A DNA stretch of 64,000 nucleotides from Paracoccus shanxieyensis (GCF_009711265.1 NZ_WMII01000014.1:63031-127030), one strand, 5' to 3'. Positions 34,051 to 44,445 are shown, counted from the stretch's first letter. Made by a program: numbers and translations. Notes: a model not told the origin generated them from the letters alone.

Positions 34051-35040
34051 TTACGCCCCGCGGCGGAATGTGGCCGGGGTCATGCCCGCCAGCTTCAGGA
34101 AGGCGCGATGAAACGCCCCCGGCTCGGCATAGCCAAGGCGGGCGGCAATGGCTGCGATGGGGGCTTTGGTGTCGCGCAGCAGACGGCAGGCCATGGCGTG
34201 GCGCATCTCGGCGCGGATGGCGGCAAAGCCCTGACCCTCGGCCCGCAGGCGGCGGCGCAGCGTCGCGGGGGACTGGCCCAGATCGCGGGCGAGGCTGTCG
34301 AAATCCGGCCATTGCTCGGGCGGGACGGCGCGCAGACGGGCGCGGATGCGGCCCGAAAGCCCCTGATCATGCGGGTAGCGCAACAGGATATTCGCGGGTG
34401 CGCCGCGCAGAAAGGCTTTCAGCGCGCGCTCGGACCGGATCAGGGGCAGCGACAGGTAATCCGCAGCAAAGACCAGACGGCTGTGAGGTTGGCCGAACTG
34501 CACCGGCGCGCCGAAGAACTGCCGGTAATCCTGCCGGTTCGGCGGGGCCTGACAGGCGAAATCGACCCGCGCCAAGGCAATGCGCCGTCCGATCAGCCAG
34601 CACATCAGCCCCAAAAGGATCAGCCAATAGGTGCGATAGGCAAAGGCCGCGCGTGGGGGCCCGTCATCCTGCGGCCCGTCATCCCGCAGCACGATTTCCG
34701 CCATGCCGTCGCGCAGCAGCAACCGACCGCTTGGCGCGACGATCGCCATGTCCATGAACCGCAGCGCGCGCCGCAGCGCCCGGTCCAGCGTTTCGGCGTG
34801 CAGCACCGCATGCCCCATCAGCGCAAAGCTGCCCGGACGCATCTGCCGCGCGCCCTGACCAAAGAACTCGCATCCCGTGTCTTGGGCAATCGCCAGCCAC
34901 AACCGGCCATATTGCAGATGCGACACCGGCTGGCCCGCATCCGCAATCCCCGCCCGCGCCAGCAGGGCGGCCGCGTCCAGTTGCCCAACCGCCGCCAGCG
35001 CATCCTGCACGAACCCGGCCGAGATCATCCGCCGCTCCAT
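34051..35040 (-). CDS. AraC-family transcriptional regulator
   Basis: A 329-residue protein with an N-terminal arabinose-binding-like domain (Arabinose_bd type, residues about 5-190) and a C-terminal HTH_18 domain (DFDSLARDLGQSPATLRRRLRAEGQGFAAIR, then IAAIAARLGYAEPGAFHRAFLKLAGMTPATFR). ATG 35040 is chosen because GGAGGGGCGG precedes it directly; ATG 35055 would add five residues without a ribosome site. This OruR/MmsR-like subfamily often controls adjacent acyl-CoA catabolism, and the gene is divergent from such a cluster. Confidence 0.92.
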   Translation of the reverse strand: MERRMISAGFVQDALAAVGQLDAAALLARAGIADAGQPVSHLQYGRLWLAIAQDTGCEFFGQGARQMRPGSFALMGHAVLHAETLDRALRRALRFMDMAIVAPSGRLLLRDGMAEIVLRDDGPQDDGPPRAAFAYRTYWLILLGLMCWLIGRRIALARVDFACQAPPNRQDYRQFFGAPVQFGQPHSRLVFAADYLSLPLIRSERALKAFLRGAPANILLRYPHDQGLSGRIRARLRAVPPEQWPDFDSLARDLGQSPATLRRRLRAEGQGFAAIRAEMRHAMACRLLRDTKAPIAAIAARLGYAEPGAFHRAFLKLAGMTPATFRRGA

Positions 35041-35174
35041 CCGCCCCTCCAACATGGCATTTCCGATCAGAAATTCTGTCCGCGAATGTCATTGTCTGCA
35101 ATATCCCCCGGCGTAGACTTGCCGAAACTCATGAGGAGCCGCGTCCGCGCGGGAGTTTTTCAGGGAGGAACGAC

Positions 35175-36836
35175 ATGGGCGAATGCGACCTGCCCGGCTA
35201 CGGCCCGGCCTATCAGGCGTTTCGGATCGACGACGCCACGGCGCGGCTGTCGGGCGACATGGAAACCGGCATCAATGCCTGTATCGAGTGCTGTGACCGC
35301 CATTGCCAGAACGACCGGCCGGCCCTGCGCTGCATCGCTGCGGATGGCAGCCTGACGGAATACGGCTTTCGGGATCTGCGCGACCTGTCGGCCCGCGCGG
35401 CAAACCTGCTGAGCGACAAGGGCATTCAGCCCGGCGATGTCGTGGCGGGGCTGATGCCGCGCACCGTCGATCTGGTGGCGCTGATCCTTGGGACATGGCG
35501 GCTGGGCGCGGTCTATCAGCCGCTGTTCACTGCCTTCGGCCCCAAGGCCATCGCGCATCGCCTGCAGACAAGCGGGGCTAGGCTGGTCGTCACCGACCCC
35601 GCCAATCGCGCCAAGCTGGATACGGTCGAGGATTGCCCGCAGATCGCCTTGGTCAGAACCGGGGATCAGCCGATCCCGGCACAGGATATCGACTTTCGCG
35701 CCGGACTGGCGGCGGCCTCGGCGGATTTCGCGCCGGTCCTGCGGCGGGGCGATGATCTGTTCATGATGATGGCCACATCCGGCACGACGGGCTTTCCCAA
35801 GGGCGTGCCCGTGCCACTGCGCGCCTTGCCCGCGTTCGAGGCCTATATGCGCGAGGCGGTGGACCTGCGGCAGGGGGATGTGTTCTGGAACATCGCCGAT
35901 CCCGGCTGGGCTTACGGGCTGTATTACGCGATCTGCGGGCCGCTGCTCATCGGCGCCGCCACCACGCTGTACGAGGGCGGATTTACCGCGGACTCGACCT
36001 TTGGCCTGATCCGGCGGCTGGGCGTGACCAACCTTGCCGGATCGCCCACCGCGTTCCGCCTGCTGATCGCGGCAGGGGCCGAGGCTGCGGCGCCGCTGAA
36101 GGGGCAATTGCGCGCGGTCAGCTCGGCCGGTGAGCCGTTGAACCCGGAAATCGCGCGCTGGTTCGCCCAGCACCTGTCCGCGCCGATCCATGACCATTAC
36201 GGCCAGACCGAGATGGGCATGTGCGTCAACAATCACCACGGTCTGGCCCATCCGGTGCGCCCCGGATCGTCCGGCGTGCCGATGCCCGGCTATCGCGTGG
36301 CGGTGCTGTCGGACGATGACCGCGAATTGCCGCCCGGCGCGCCCGGCGTGCTGGCGATCGATCTGCAGCAATCGCCCCTGATGTGGTTTACCGGCTATTC
36401 CGGGCAGCCACGGCTGTCGGGCCGCTATTACCGCACCGGCGACAGCGTCGAGCTTGCGGCGGATGGCTCGGTCAGCTTCATCGGGCGGTCGGATGATGTC
36501 ATCACCTCATCGGGCTATCGGATCGGGCCGTTCGATGTCGAAAGCGCGCTGATCGAACATCCGGCCGTGATCGAGGCCGCCGTCATCGGCGTGCCCGACC
36601 CCGAGCGGACCGAACTGGTCAAGGCTTTCGTCGTTCTGGGCGATGCCCCGCCGTCCGAGGCACTGGCCGAGGAATTGCGCGCGCATGTGAAGGCGCGGCT
36701 GTCGGCCCATGCCTATCCGCGACTGGTCGAGTTCGTCGCGGAGCTGCCCAAGACACCCAGCGGAAAAATTCAGCGTTTCCTGCTGCGTAAAGCGGAAATC
36801 GAGAAACAGGGGATGCGTGATGCAGCCAAGGGATAG
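35175..36836 (+). CDS. Acyl-CoA synthetase (AMP-forming, medium-chain type)
   Basis: A 553-residue ANL-superfamily ligase: P-loop [15 protein letters not shown] (about residues 197-211), A5 region [18 protein letters not shown]7/A8 [35 protein letters not shown], and the catalytic lysine near the end in [12 protein letters not shown]. Overall it resembles acetyl/medium-chain acyl-CoA synthetases. The fatty acid cannot be deduced. AGGAGG-like GGGAGGAA precedes ATG 35175. It starts a five-gene cluster and overlaps the next gene by 17 bases. Confidence 0.94.
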   Translation: MGECDLPGYGPAYQAFRIDDATARLSGDMETGINACIECCDRHCQNDRPALRCIAADGSLTEYGFRDLRDLSARAANLLSDKGIQPGDVVAGLMPRTVDLVALILGTWRLGAVYQPLFTAFGPKAIAHRLQTSGARLVVTDPANRAKLDTVEDCPQIALVRTGDQPIPAQDIDFRAGLAAASADFAPVLRRGDDLFMMMATSGTTGFPKGVPVPLRALPAFEAYMREAVDLRQGDVFWNIADPGWAYGLYYAICGPLLIGAATTLYEGGFTADSTFGLIRRLGVTNLAGSPTAFRLLIAAGAEAAAPLKGQLRAVSSAGEPLNPEIARWFAQHLSAPIHDHYGQTEMGMCVNNHHGLAHPVRPGSSGVPMPGYRVAVLSDDDRELPPGAPGVLAIDLQQSPLMWFTGYSGQPRLSGRYYRTGDSVELAADGSVSFIGRSDDVITSSGYRIGPFDVESALIEHPAVIEAAVIGVPDPERTELVKAFVVLGDAPPSEALAEELRAHVKARLSAHAYPRLVEFVAELPKTPSGKIQRFLLRKAEIEKQGMRDAAKG

Positions 36837-37572
36837 CGTCTTTCTGATCACGGGCGGCGGGTCCGGCCTAGGGGCTGCGGTGGCGCGGATGGCGGTTAAG
36901 GCGGGCGCGCAGGCAGCCATTCTGGACATCAATGCCGAAGCCGGGCAGGCGGTGGCCGACGAACTGGGCGCATGCTTCATCCGCACCGATGTCACCAGCG
37001 CCGCCGAGGGTCAGGCCGCGATCCGCGCCACGCTGCAGGCTTTTGGCCGCATCGACGTGGCGGTGAACTGCGCGGGCGTCGCTCCGGGCGAACGCATCGT
37101 CGGCCGCGACGGGCCGCATGATCTGGAAAGCTTCGCCCGCGCCGTCCAGATCAACCTGATCGGCAGCTTCAACATGCTGCGCCTTGCCGCCGAGGCCATG
37201 ACCCGCAACGACGGCCCGGCGCGGGGGGTGATTGTCAACACGGCCTCGATCGCGGCCTATGACGGGCAGATCGGGCAAGCGGCCTATGCGGCCTCGAAGG
37301 GTGGGGTCGCCGCGCTGACGCTGCCCGCCGCGCGCGAACTGGCCCGCCACGGCATCCGTGTCATGACCATCGCCCCCGGCATTTTCGCCACGCCGATGAT
37401 GGCGGGGCTGCCGCCCGAGGTGCAGGAAAGTCTGGGCGCCACCGTGCCATTTCCGCCGCGCCTTGGCGATCCCGCGGAATTTGCGGCGCTGGTACGCCAT
37501 ATCGTCGAAAACCCCATGCTCAACGGCGAGGTCATCCGGCTGGACGGCGCGCTGCGCATGGCTCCGAAATAA
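36820..37572 (+). CDS. Short-chain dehydrogenase, 3-hydroxyacyl-CoA dehydrogenase type 2-like
   Basis: A 250-residue SDR: cofactor motif [14 protein letters not shown] at residues 10-23, [10 protein letters not shown], catalytic serine in [10 protein letters not shown] and YAASKGG tyrosine-lysine pair. The [29 protein letters not shown] stretch is typical of the HSD17B10-type enzymes that oxidise short- or branched-chain 3-hydroxyacyl-CoA with NAD. ATG 36820 lies inside the end of the ligase gene after GAAACAGGGG. Neighbouring thiolase and acyl-CoA dehydrogenase support a beta-oxidation role. Confidence 0.92.
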   Translation: MQPRDSVFLITGGGSGLGAAVARMAVKAGAQAAILDINAEAGQAVADELGACFIRTDVTSAAEGQAAIRATLQAFGRIDVAVNCAGVAPGERIVGRDGPHDLESFARAVQINLIGSFNMLRLAAEAMTRNDGPARGVIVNTASIAAYDGQIGQAAYAASKGGVAALTLPAARELARHGIRVMTIAPGIFATPMMAGLPPEVQESLGATVPFPPRLGDPAEFAALVRHIVENPMLNGEVIRLDGALRMAPK

Positions 37573-37581
37573 GGAACGGAG

Positions 37582-38757
37582 ATGAACCCCCTCATGGATC
37601 CCATCGTCATCACCGGCGCAGCCCGCACGCCCATGGGCGGCTTTCAGGGCGATCTGGCGGGCGTCGAGGCCGCGACGCTTGGCGCCACCGCCATCGGCAA
37701 GGCCCTGGCCGGGCTGGACCCCGACGCGGTGCAGGAAATCATCATGGGCTGCGTTCTGCCCGCCGGTCAGGGACAGGCCCCGGCGCGGCAGGCGGCACTG
37801 GCGGCGGGGCTGCCACTGGCGGCGGGGGCCACGACCGTCAACAAGATGTGCGGCTCGGGGATGAAGGCCGCGATGCTGGGCCATGACCTGATCCTTGCCG
37901 GATCCGCCGATGTGGTGGTCGCGGGCGGGATGGAAAGCATGTCGAACGCGCCATATCTGCTGCCGAAGGCGCGCGGCGGCTATCGCATGGGGCATGGTCA
38001 GGTCATCGACCACATGTTCCTTGACGGGCTTGAGGACGCCTATGACAAGGGCCGTCTGATGGGCAGTTTCGCCGAAGACTGCGCCCAGTCCTATCAATTC
38101 ACGCGCGAGGCGCAGGATGGCTATGCCCTGACCTCGCTGGCACGGGCGCAACGCGCGATTGCCGAAGGGCTTTTCGTGGCCGAAATCGCCCCGGTGGCGG
38201 TCAAGGCCGGCGTGGTTTCGGTGGATGAACAGCCCGGAAAGGCGCGTCCGGACAAGATCCCGACGCTGCGCCCGGCCTTTCGCGACGGCGGCACGGTGAC
38301 GGCGGCGAACAGCTCCTCGATCTCGGACGGGGCGGCGGCGCTAGTGCTGATGCGCCAATCCGAAGCCGAGCGGCGCGGCCTGACGCCCCGCGCCCGCATC
38401 CTTGGCCATGCGACCCATGCGGACAGTCCCGGCCTGTTTCCGACCGCCCCCATCGGGGCGATCCGCAAGCTGATGGACCGCACCGGCATGGCTCGGGACG
38501 ATATCGACCTTTACGAGATCAACGAGGCCTTTGCCGTCGTCGCCATGGCCGCGATGCACGATCTGGGGCTGTCCCATGACATCGTGAACCTGCATGGCGG
38601 CGCCTGCGCGCTGGGTCATCCCATCGGCGCATCCGGCGCGCGGGTGCTGGTCACGCTGCTGGCCGCGCTTGAGGCGCATGGGCTGCGGCGCGGTGTCGCC
38701 AGCCTGTGCATCGGCGGCGGCGAAGCGACGGCCATGCTGATCGAAAGGCTGTCCTGA
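37582..38757 (+). CDS. Acetyl-CoA acetyltransferase (thiolase)
   Basis: A 391-residue thiolase with all catalytic elements: nucleophile cysteine in [10 protein letters not shown] (about residue 89), [45 protein letters not shown] histidine, and [11 protein letters not shown] second cysteine. It cleaves or forms acetoacetyl-CoA or a beta-ketoacyl-CoA. AAGGAACGGAG precedes ATG 37582. Its stop overlaps the following start (TGATG). Confidence 0.96.
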   Translation: MNPLMDPIVITGAARTPMGGFQGDLAGVEAATLGATAIGKALAGLDPDAVQEIIMGCVLPAGQGQAPARQAALAAGLPLAAGATTVNKMCGSGMKAAMLGHDLILAGSADVVVAGGMESMSNAPYLLPKARGGYRMGHGQVIDHMFLDGLEDAYDKGRLMGSFAEDCAQSYQFTREAQDGYALTSLARAQRAIAEGLFVAEIAPVAVKAGVVSVDEQPGKARPDKIPTLRPAFRDGGTVTAANSSSISDGAAALVLMRQSEAERRGLTPRARILGHATHADSPGLFPTAPIGAIRKLMDRTGMARDDIDLYEINEAFAVVAMAAMHDLGLSHDIVNLHGGACALGHPIGASGARVLVTLLAALEAHGLRRGVASLCIGGGEATAMLIERLS

Positions 38758-39881
38758 TGCTGACGGGCGAACAGCAACAGATCCGCGATGCCGCGCGCGA
38801 TTTCGCGCAGGGCCGCCTTGCCCCCGGCGCGGCGGCCCGCGACCGCGACCACAGCTTTCCGCGCGCCGAACTGGCCGAGATGGGGGCGCTTGGCTTTCTG
38901 GGGATGCTGGTCCCCGAAGCCCATGGCGGGTCCGACACCGGGATGCTGGCCTATGCGCTGGCCATCGAGGAAATCGCCGCAGCCGACGGGGCCTGTTCGA
39001 CCATCATGTCGGTGCACAGCTCGGTCGGCTGCGTGCCGATCCTGCGCTTTGGCTCGGACGCGCAAAAGGCGCGGTTCCTGCCGAAAATGGCCGCGGGCGA
39101 CTGGATCGGCGGGTTTGCCCTGACCGAGCCGCAGGCGGGTTCGGATGCGTCGAACCTGAAGACGCGGGCGCGGCGCGACGGCGATCACTATGTCATCGAC
39201 GGCGCCAAGCAGTTCATCACCTCGGGCAAAAACGGCGATGTCATCATCGTCTTTGCCGTGACCGATCCCGATGCGGGCAAAAAGGGCATCTCGGCCTTCA
39301 TCGTGCCGACGGACACGCCCGGCTATCAGGTGGTGCGCACCGAGGACAAGCTGGGGCTGCACGCCTCGGACACCTGCGCGCTGGCCTTTGCCGAAATGCG
39401 CGTCCCGGCGGAAAACCTGCTGGGCACCGAGGGCGAGGGCTACCGCATCGCGCTGGCCAATCTGGAAGGCGGGCGCATCGGCATCGCAGCCCAGGCCGTC
39501 GGCATGGCGCGCGCCGCCCATGAAGCCGCGCTGGCCTATGCCCGCGACCGGCTGGCCTTTGGCAAGCCCCTGACCGAACATCAGGCGGTGGCCTTCAAGC
39601 TGGCCGACATGGCGACGCAGATCGACGCCGCGCGGCTTCTGGTCTGGCGCGCCGCCATGCTGCGCGATGCGGGCAAGCCCTGCCTGACCGAAGCCAGCAT
39701 GGCCAAGCTGTTCGCTTCGGAAATCGCCGAGAAAGTGGCCTCTGACGCGATCCAGATCCATGGCGGCTATGGCTATCTGGCCGATTACCCGGTCGAGCGG
39801 ATTTACCGCGACATCCGCATCTGCCAGATTTACGAAGGCACCAGCGAGGTGCAGCGCATGGTCATCGCGCGCGGTCTTTAA
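38757..39881 (+). CDS. Acyl-CoA dehydrogenase
   Basis: A 374-residue FAD enzyme: [19 protein letters not shown] (FAD and substrate signature), [15 protein letters not shown], and [20 protein letters not shown]. Catalytic base glutamate lies in [15 protein letters not shown] near the C-terminus, as in short-chain/butyryl-CoA and branched-chain enzymes. Start ATG 38757 overlaps the thiolase stop; an upstream in-frame ATG lies inside the thiolase. It introduces the 2,3 double bond in the pathway served by its neighbours. Confidence 0.95.
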   Translation: MLTGEQQQIRDAARDFAQGRLAPGAAARDRDHSFPRAELAEMGALGFLGMLVPEAHGGSDTGMLAYALAIEEIAAADGACSTIMSVHSSVGCVPILRFGSDAQKARFLPKMAAGDWIGGFALTEPQAGSDASNLKTRARRDGDHYVIDGAKQFITSGKNGDVIIVFAVTDPDAGKKGISAFIVPTDTPGYQVVRTEDKLGLHASDTCALAFAEMRVPAENLLGTEGEGYRIALANLEGGRIGIAAQAVGMARAAHEAALAYARDRLAFGKPLTEHQAVAFKLADMATQIDAARLLVWRAAMLRDAGKPCLTEASMAKLFASEIAEKVASDAIQIHGGYGYLADYPVERIYRDIRICQIYEGTSEVQRMVIARGL

Positions 39882-39893
39882 GGGGGGAACGAC

Positions 39894-40505
39894 ATGGACG
39901 GTTTGCTGGAACGCTGGCGCCGCATTCCGGTGCCGGTGGTGGTCGATCTGGCGCCTGAATCTCAGATCGACATCGCCATCCGTCCGCTGCGGCCCGCAGG
40001 CTTGCAGCATGTGCTGTTCGGGCAGGCGGTGACGGCGCGCTGCACGCCGCCGGATTTCGGCGCGGTGCTGCGGGCCATTGCGGTGATCCAGCCGGGTCAG
40101 GTTCTGGTCATCGACGCTGCGGGCGAATCCGGCTGGGCCATGATCGGCGATGTGCTGGGCGGGCATCTGCACCGCATCGGCGCGGCGGGGATCGTCTGCG
40201 ACGGCGCGGTGCGCGACACCGGCAATCTGGTCGGCATGGCCGGGCTGTCGATCTATGCCCGCCATGTCAATCCGCGCGGCCCTGTCGGGGCCAGCGGCGA
40301 TCAGGTCAATCTGCCTGTCACCATCGGCGGCTGCGCCGTATCGCCCGGCGATCTGCTGATCGGCGATGATGACGGGCTGGCCGCGCTGACGCCTGCGCAG
40401 ATGCAGCGCCTGATCGAACCCGCCGAGGCCAAGATGCAGCTTGAGGCAGAGTGGATCCGCCGTCTGGCCGCATCCGAGCCGATTGCGCAGGTGTTCGGGC
40501 TGTAG
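39894..40505 (+). CDS. RraA-like / HMG-aldolase-family protein
   Basis: A 203-residue member of the RraA-like family. HVLFGQAVTARCTPPDFGAVLRAI, VIDAAGESGWAMIGDVLGGHLHRIGAAGIVCDGAVRD (metal and pyruvate-binding block GxxL...DGxxRD) and GDLLIGDDDGLA are the conserved parts. Family members include 4-hydroxy-4-methyl-2-oxoglutarate aldolase, oxaloacetate decarboxylases and the RNase E inhibitor; conserved R and D in DGAVRD favour an aldolase/decarboxylase. It follows the acyl-CoA dehydrogenase by 12 bases in an apparent operon, an unusual companion. Confidence 0.85.
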   Translation: MDGLLERWRRIPVPVVVDLAPESQIDIAIRPLRPAGLQHVLFGQAVTARCTPPDFGAVLRAIAVIQPGQVLVIDAAGESGWAMIGDVLGGHLHRIGAAGIVCDGAVRDTGNLVGMAGLSIYARHVNPRGPVGASGDQVNLPVTIGGCAVSPGDLLIGDDDGLAALTPAQMQRLIEPAEAKMQLEAEWIRRLAASEPIAQVFGL

Positions 40506-40588
40506 CCCGGCATCGCGCCCACTCTGCCACAGCCCGTTTCACAGCCGATTCACGCCATGGTGACTAGGCTGCGACTCTGCATTTTTCA

Positions 40589-40603
40589 TCGGTATTTTAC
40601 CGA
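40589..40603. promoter_or_regulatory. Palindrome just upstream of the RTX gene
   Basis: TCGGTA-TTT-TACCGA is a perfect six-base inverted repeat ending six bases before the GGGGGAGAG ribosome site of the RTX gene. It could be an operator or a leader hairpin. No other promoter element was recognised in 40506-40623. Confidence 0.35.
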
Positions 40604-40623
40604 GAAGCAGGGGGAGAGTTGAC

Positions 40624-42405
40624 ATGCCTACCGGAACAAACGGAAACGATACCCTGATCGGCAACAACACATCTGAATATTATTACGGGCTGGCGGGGAA
40701 CGACATCATCTATGCCCTTGGCGGCAACGATACCGCCTATGGGCAGGACGGCAACGACACCATCTATGGCTATGACGGCGACGACTGGCTGGATGGCGGA
40801 ACCGGCAACGATTACCTGCACGGGATGGACGGCAACGACTACATCACCGGCGGCGGCGGCAGCGATACCGTCTATGGCGCGTCGGGCTCGGACACGATCC
40901 GCTCCAGCGGGGGTGGGTATTACGACGCGGGCGCGGATAACGACTATGTCTATGCCGGGATCGGCGTGGCCGAGACGCTGCGCGGCGGCGCGGGCAACGA
41001 CTGGCTATATACCACGACCTTCAACGGCGATTACCGCGTCGATCTTGCCACCGGGGCCACCAATTTCGCCGGCGAAAGCTTCCTTGAATTCGAGAACCTG
41101 ATCAGCGGCGACGGCAATGACACGCTGAGCGGCACCGGCGTTGCGAATTATATCTATGGCGGCGCGGGCAACGATGTTCTGACCGGCGCGGGCGGCAGCG
41201 ACACGCTGCTTGGCGGCGACGGCAATGACACCATCACCTCGGGCGGCAGCGGCTATTACCATGGCGATGGCGGGAACGACTATGTCTATGCCGGTCTGGG
41301 CACGCCGGAATCGCTGCGCGGCGGCACGGGGATCGACTGGCTGAACACCACCAGCTTCAACGGCGATTATGTCGTGAACCTTGCGACCGGCGCGACCAAT
41401 TATGCGGGCGAGGACTTCATCGATTTTGAAAACCTTGTCAGCGGGTCGGGCAATGACAGCCTGACCGGAACCACGGGCGCGAATGTCATCTATGCCGGGG
41501 CGGGCAACGATACCGTCGATGGCGGGACCGGCGACGATTATCTGTATGGCGATCTCGGCGCTGACAGCCTGCTGGGCGGCGGCGGCACGGACAGCGTCTA
41601 TGGCGCTGCGGGCGACGATACGATCCGGTCGTCGGGCGCGGGCTATTATGATGGCGGCACCGAAAACGACTATATCTATGCCGGGCTCGGCTCGGCCGAG
41701 ACGCTGGTGGGCGGCAGCGGCACCGACTGGCTGAACACCCGCACCTTTAACGGCAATTATCTGGTCAATCTGGCCACAGGCGCCACGAATTTCGCAGGCG
41801 AAAGCTTCACCGGCTTTGAAAACGGCATCACCGGCAACGGCAATGACACCGTTCTGGGCACGGCCGCGGCCAACAGCTTCTATACCGGCGGCGGCAATGA
41901 TGTGGTGAACGGCGGCGCTGGCAATGATTTCCTGTCCGGAGAGCTGGGCAATGACGTTCTGTCGGGTGGCGATGGCAGCGATGTGGTGCAGGGCGGGGCA
42001 GGTACGGACAGGCTTGCGGGCAATACCGGCAATGATACGCTGATCGGGCTTTCCGGGTCCGATACGCTGACCGGCGGCGTGGGCGAGGATATCTTCGTCT
42101 TCAACAACGTCACCGACTCCGCGCCGGGCACGGGGTTCGATCTGATCACCGATTTTCAGGGCGCAGGCCTGCAACCCGGCCCCGTGACCGAGGACCGGAT
42201 CGACCTGACCAATGTCTATGGCGGCGTGCTGACCTTCACCGGCACGGTGGCGGGCGGCATGGGCACGGCATGGGTGGTGAATTCGGGCGCCGAGACATGG
42301 CTGCGGGTCAACATCGACGCCGATGCGGCAATCGAGATGACCGTCAGGATCAATGACGGTGCCAGCAATGCCAACAGCTATGTCGCCAGCGACTTCCTGC
42401 TGTAA
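40624..42405 (+). CDS. RTX (hemolysin-type calcium-binding) repeat protein
   Basis: A 593-residue acidic, glycine/aspartate-rich protein without N-terminal signal peptide. GGxGxDxUx nonapeptides occur throughout (GGAGNDVLTGAGGSDTLLGGDGNDTI), the calcium-binding parallel beta-roll. Three larger units of about 112-130 residues repeat, each with YY-x-G-NDY-YAG, NGDY-VNLATGATN-AGE and GNDTL elements, starting near 40918, 41254 and 41644. The C-terminal 110 residues (GEDIFVFNNVTDSAPGTGFDLITDF onward) resemble the serralysin-type C-terminal domain and presumably contain the type I secretion signal. No enzymatic domain is present and no type I secretion genes are nearby. Function unknown, possibly a surface or adhesive protein. 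Confidence 0.9.
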   Translation: MPTGTNGNDTLIGNNTSEYYYGLAGNDIIYALGGNDTAYGQDGNDTIYGYDGDDWLDGGTGNDYLHGMDGNDYITGGGGSDTVYGASGSDTIRSSGGGYYDAGADNDYVYAGIGVAETLRGGAGNDWLYTTTFNGDYRVDLATGATNFAGESFLEFENLISGDGNDTLSGTGVANYIYGGAGNDVLTGAGGSDTLLGGDGNDTITSGGSGYYHGDGGNDYVYAGLGTPESLRGGTGIDWLNTTSFNGDYVVNLATGATNYAGEDFIDFENLVSGSGNDSLTGTTGANVIYAGAGNDTVDGGTGDDYLYGDLGADSLLGGGGTDSVYGAAGDDTIRSSGAGYYDGGTENDYIYAGLGSAETLVGGSGTDWLNTRTFNGNYLVNLATGATNFAGESFTGFENGITGNGNDTVLGTAAANSFYTGGGNDVVNGGAGNDFLSGELGNDVLSGGDGSDVVQGGAGTDRLAGNTGNDTLIGLSGSDTLTGGVGEDIFVFNNVTDSAPGTGFDLITDFQGAGLQPGPVTEDRIDLTNVYGGVLTFTGTVAGGMGTAWVVNSGAETWLRVNIDADAAIEMTVRINDGASNANSYVASDFLL

Positions 42406-42413
42406 CGCCGGCG

Positions 42414-42435
42414 GGCGCGGTCTCTGGGCCGCGCC
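42414..42435 (+). terminator. Weak stem-loop after the RTX gene
   Basis: GGCGCGG - tctctggg - CCGCGCC forms a seven-pair stem nine bases after the RTX stop, between convergent genes. There is no U tract, so termination here is uncertain. Confidence 0.35.
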
Positions 42436-42457
42436 TGACCATCATCATGGCGCATCG

Positions 42458-43438
42458 TCATGGCATGTGGCCGAACCTGCGAAACACCGCCGTGAAGGCG
42501 ATGGCCGATCCCAGAAGCGACAGCGCCGCCAGAACATGGGTCTGCAGCAGATGGCCCTGCGTCCCGGCCTCGGCGGCCAGCAGAAAGACCATGTTGGTAT
42601 CCAGTCCCAAGGCCGCCGTGCGCGGATGGGTGCGCAGGACCGACCCGGCGGCAAGGAAAGGCAGCGCCAGCAACAGCACACTGCCCGACGGATCGGGCAG
42701 GGCCAGATCCAGCGCACGATAGGCGACTGCGGCCAGCACGCCGATCAGCGTCCCCGGCACCAGATTGCGCATCATCGGCGTCGGCATGCGGGTCGAACAG
42801 GCCAGCACCGAAAAGATGCTCAGCGACATCGCTCCGGCCATGCCGGGCGGGCCGCCCACGGTCTTGACCCATAGCGCCCCCGCCAGCGCACAGCCCGCCG
42901 CGATCAGGCCGTGACGCAGCACCGTCACGGCACCGGCGCGGGTTCTGGGCGGCATCGGATCCGTGCGGCGCGGCGTGAAGGCGAAGGTGATGACCGTGAC
43001 CGAAATGACGCCGATCAGCGTGCACCAGATGCGGTCCAGCGCCAGATGCGTCGCATCGACCGGGTGATCCATCGAAGGCACGATGACGACGGCCACGGTA
43101 ATCGCCGCCAGCACCACCCCATAACTGTAGCCCGTGCCGATCCAATAGGCCAAAGCCGCCCCGATCCCGGCCGAGCCTATCAGCAAGGCCATGCGGCTGG
43201 CCTCATCGGGCAGCCAGATCAGCCCGGCCCAGCCGATGGCGGCGCCAAGCGCCGTGCCTGCGATCCGCATGACCGCACGCAGCAGCAGATCCTGACGATG
43301 CGGCTGGGCCACCACCCAGACCGGGATCGCGGCCCAGAACGGGTTTTGCAGCCCCAGCCGGACGGCAAGCACCAGCGAGATCGCGGCCGCCGCGAAAAGT
43401 TGCAACGCACGCAGCGTCCAGGGCGAGACAGGGTTCAT
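42458..43438 (-). CDS. FUSC-family inner-membrane protein
   Basis: A 326-residue membrane protein with about ten helices. NPFWAAIPVWVVAQPHRQDLLLRAVMRIAGTALGAAIGW is the FUSC/aromatic-acid-exporter signature region (the PxRQ-like loop between helices), and a second half repeats the fold. Relatives (FusC, AaeB, YccS) export aromatic acids or are implicated in fusaric acid resistance; this protein lacks the long cytosolic domain of AaeB. Start ATG 43438. Convergent with the RTX gene, downstream of and co-oriented with asparaginase but 83 bases away. Confidence 0.85.
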   Translation of the reverse strand: MNPVSPWTLRALQLFAAAAISLVLAVRLGLQNPFWAAIPVWVVAQPHRQDLLLRAVMRIAGTALGAAIGWAGLIWLPDEASRMALLIGSAGIGAALAYWIGTGYSYGVVLAAITVAVVIVPSMDHPVDATHLALDRIWCTLIGVISVTVITFAFTPRRTDPMPPRTRAGAVTVLRHGLIAAGCALAGALWVKTVGGPPGMAGAMSLSIFSVLACSTRMPTPMMRNLVPGTLIGVLAAVAYRALDLALPDPSGSVLLLALPFLAAGSVLRTHPRTAALGLDTNMVFLLAAEAGTQGHLLQTHVLAALSLLGSAIAFTAVFRRFGHMP

Positions 43439-43521
43439 GACAGGGCAGGATGATACGCGAACAGCAGGCCGCCTTACTGCTGCAATCCCACGGCGGACAC
43501 AATGGCCCGCATCATGCGGGC

Positions 43522-44445
43522 TTATGAAAACGCCTGTGCGATCTGCCGGGCATCCGCCTTGTTCGCCAGCAGCGCCGCCAGCAGGATCCGCGCCTGTCCG
43601 GGGCGCAGGACGCGCGAATGGACCGCGCCCGCCGCCACCAGATCATGCCCGCCGCCGCCACCGCCATAGGTGGGTGTCAGCACACCCTCGGGCACGCGGC
43701 TTGAGGTGATGACCGCAATGTCTGCCGCACGGGCTTCGGCCACCGCTGCCACGATGGCCGCCGAAGCATTGCCCGATCCCAGCGCCGCCAGCACGATGCC
43801 GTCTGCGCCCGCGGCCATGCTGGCCCGGAAATGCACATCATCCGCGCCCGGATGCAGCGCGACGATATCGACGCGCTGCCGTGTCAAAGCCTGGGGCAAA
43901 CGCGGCAGGGCAGGCGGCGCGGGCACGACCAGACGAAAGGCATCGGCCTTGTCCGAGGCCGCCTTGTAAATCCCGCAGACCGGCAGCGCCCGGGCTCCGA
44001 AGGCCAGTCGCACGCCGGGCACGTCCAGCGCGGTGCGGATAGCATCCGCCAGATTGGCCGGACCGTCGGGCATGGCGCTGTCTGCGGAAAACTGCGCGCC
44101 GGTGAACACCACGGCCCGCCCGCCGCCATGCTGCAATTCGACCAGCAGCGCGGTTTCCTCCATCGCGTCGGTGCCGTGCAGAACCACCACACCCGCGACC
44201 GCGGGATCGGCAAGCTGCACCGCCACCGCATCGCTGATCGTCTGCATATCGGCCAAGGTCAGGCTGGAACTGTCCTTGGCCAGCAGCTCGACCGCGCGCA
44301 GCTGCACATCCATCGGCGGCAGCAGATCCAGCAGATCCTGCCCGGTCAAGGCGGGCCGGGCCGCACCCGTGGCGTCCTTGCGGCTGGCAATCGTGCCTCC
44401 GGTCGCGATGACTGCGACCAGAGGAGGTGTCACCTTGGCGTTCAC
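43522..44445 (-). CDS. ansA: L-asparaginase
   Basis: A 307-residue asparaginase. The two threonine motifs are present: [12 protein letters not shown] (nucleophile threonine, about residue 17) and [16 protein letters not shown] (about residue 95), with NLADAIRTA and VFTGAQF between. No signal peptide, so it is cytoplasmic. It hydrolyses asparagine to aspartate and ammonia. ATG 44445 shares ATGA with the stop of the upstream permease, which fits an asparagine uptake and degradation operon. Confidence 0.93.
   Translation of the reverse strand: MNAKVTPPLVAVIATGGTIASRKDATGAARPALTGQDLLDLLPPMDVQLRAVELLAKDSSSLTLADMQTISDAVAVQLADPAVAGVVVLHGTDAMEETALLVELQHGGGRAVVFTGAQFSADSAMPDGPANLADAIRTALDVPGVRLAFGARALPVCGIYKAASDKADAFRLVVPAPPALPRLPQALTRQRVDIVALHPGADDVHFRASMAAGADGIVLAALGSGNASAAIVAAVAEARAADIAVITSSRVPEGVLTPTYGGGGGGHDLVAAGAVHSRVLRPGQARILLAALLANKADARQIAQAFS

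Noticed and set aside
40624..42405. Regularly spaced short repeats that could suggest a CRISPR array or tandem repeat
   Set aside because: The periodicity encodes glycine/aspartate nonapeptides in a single open frame; repeats are degenerate and there are no unique spacers.
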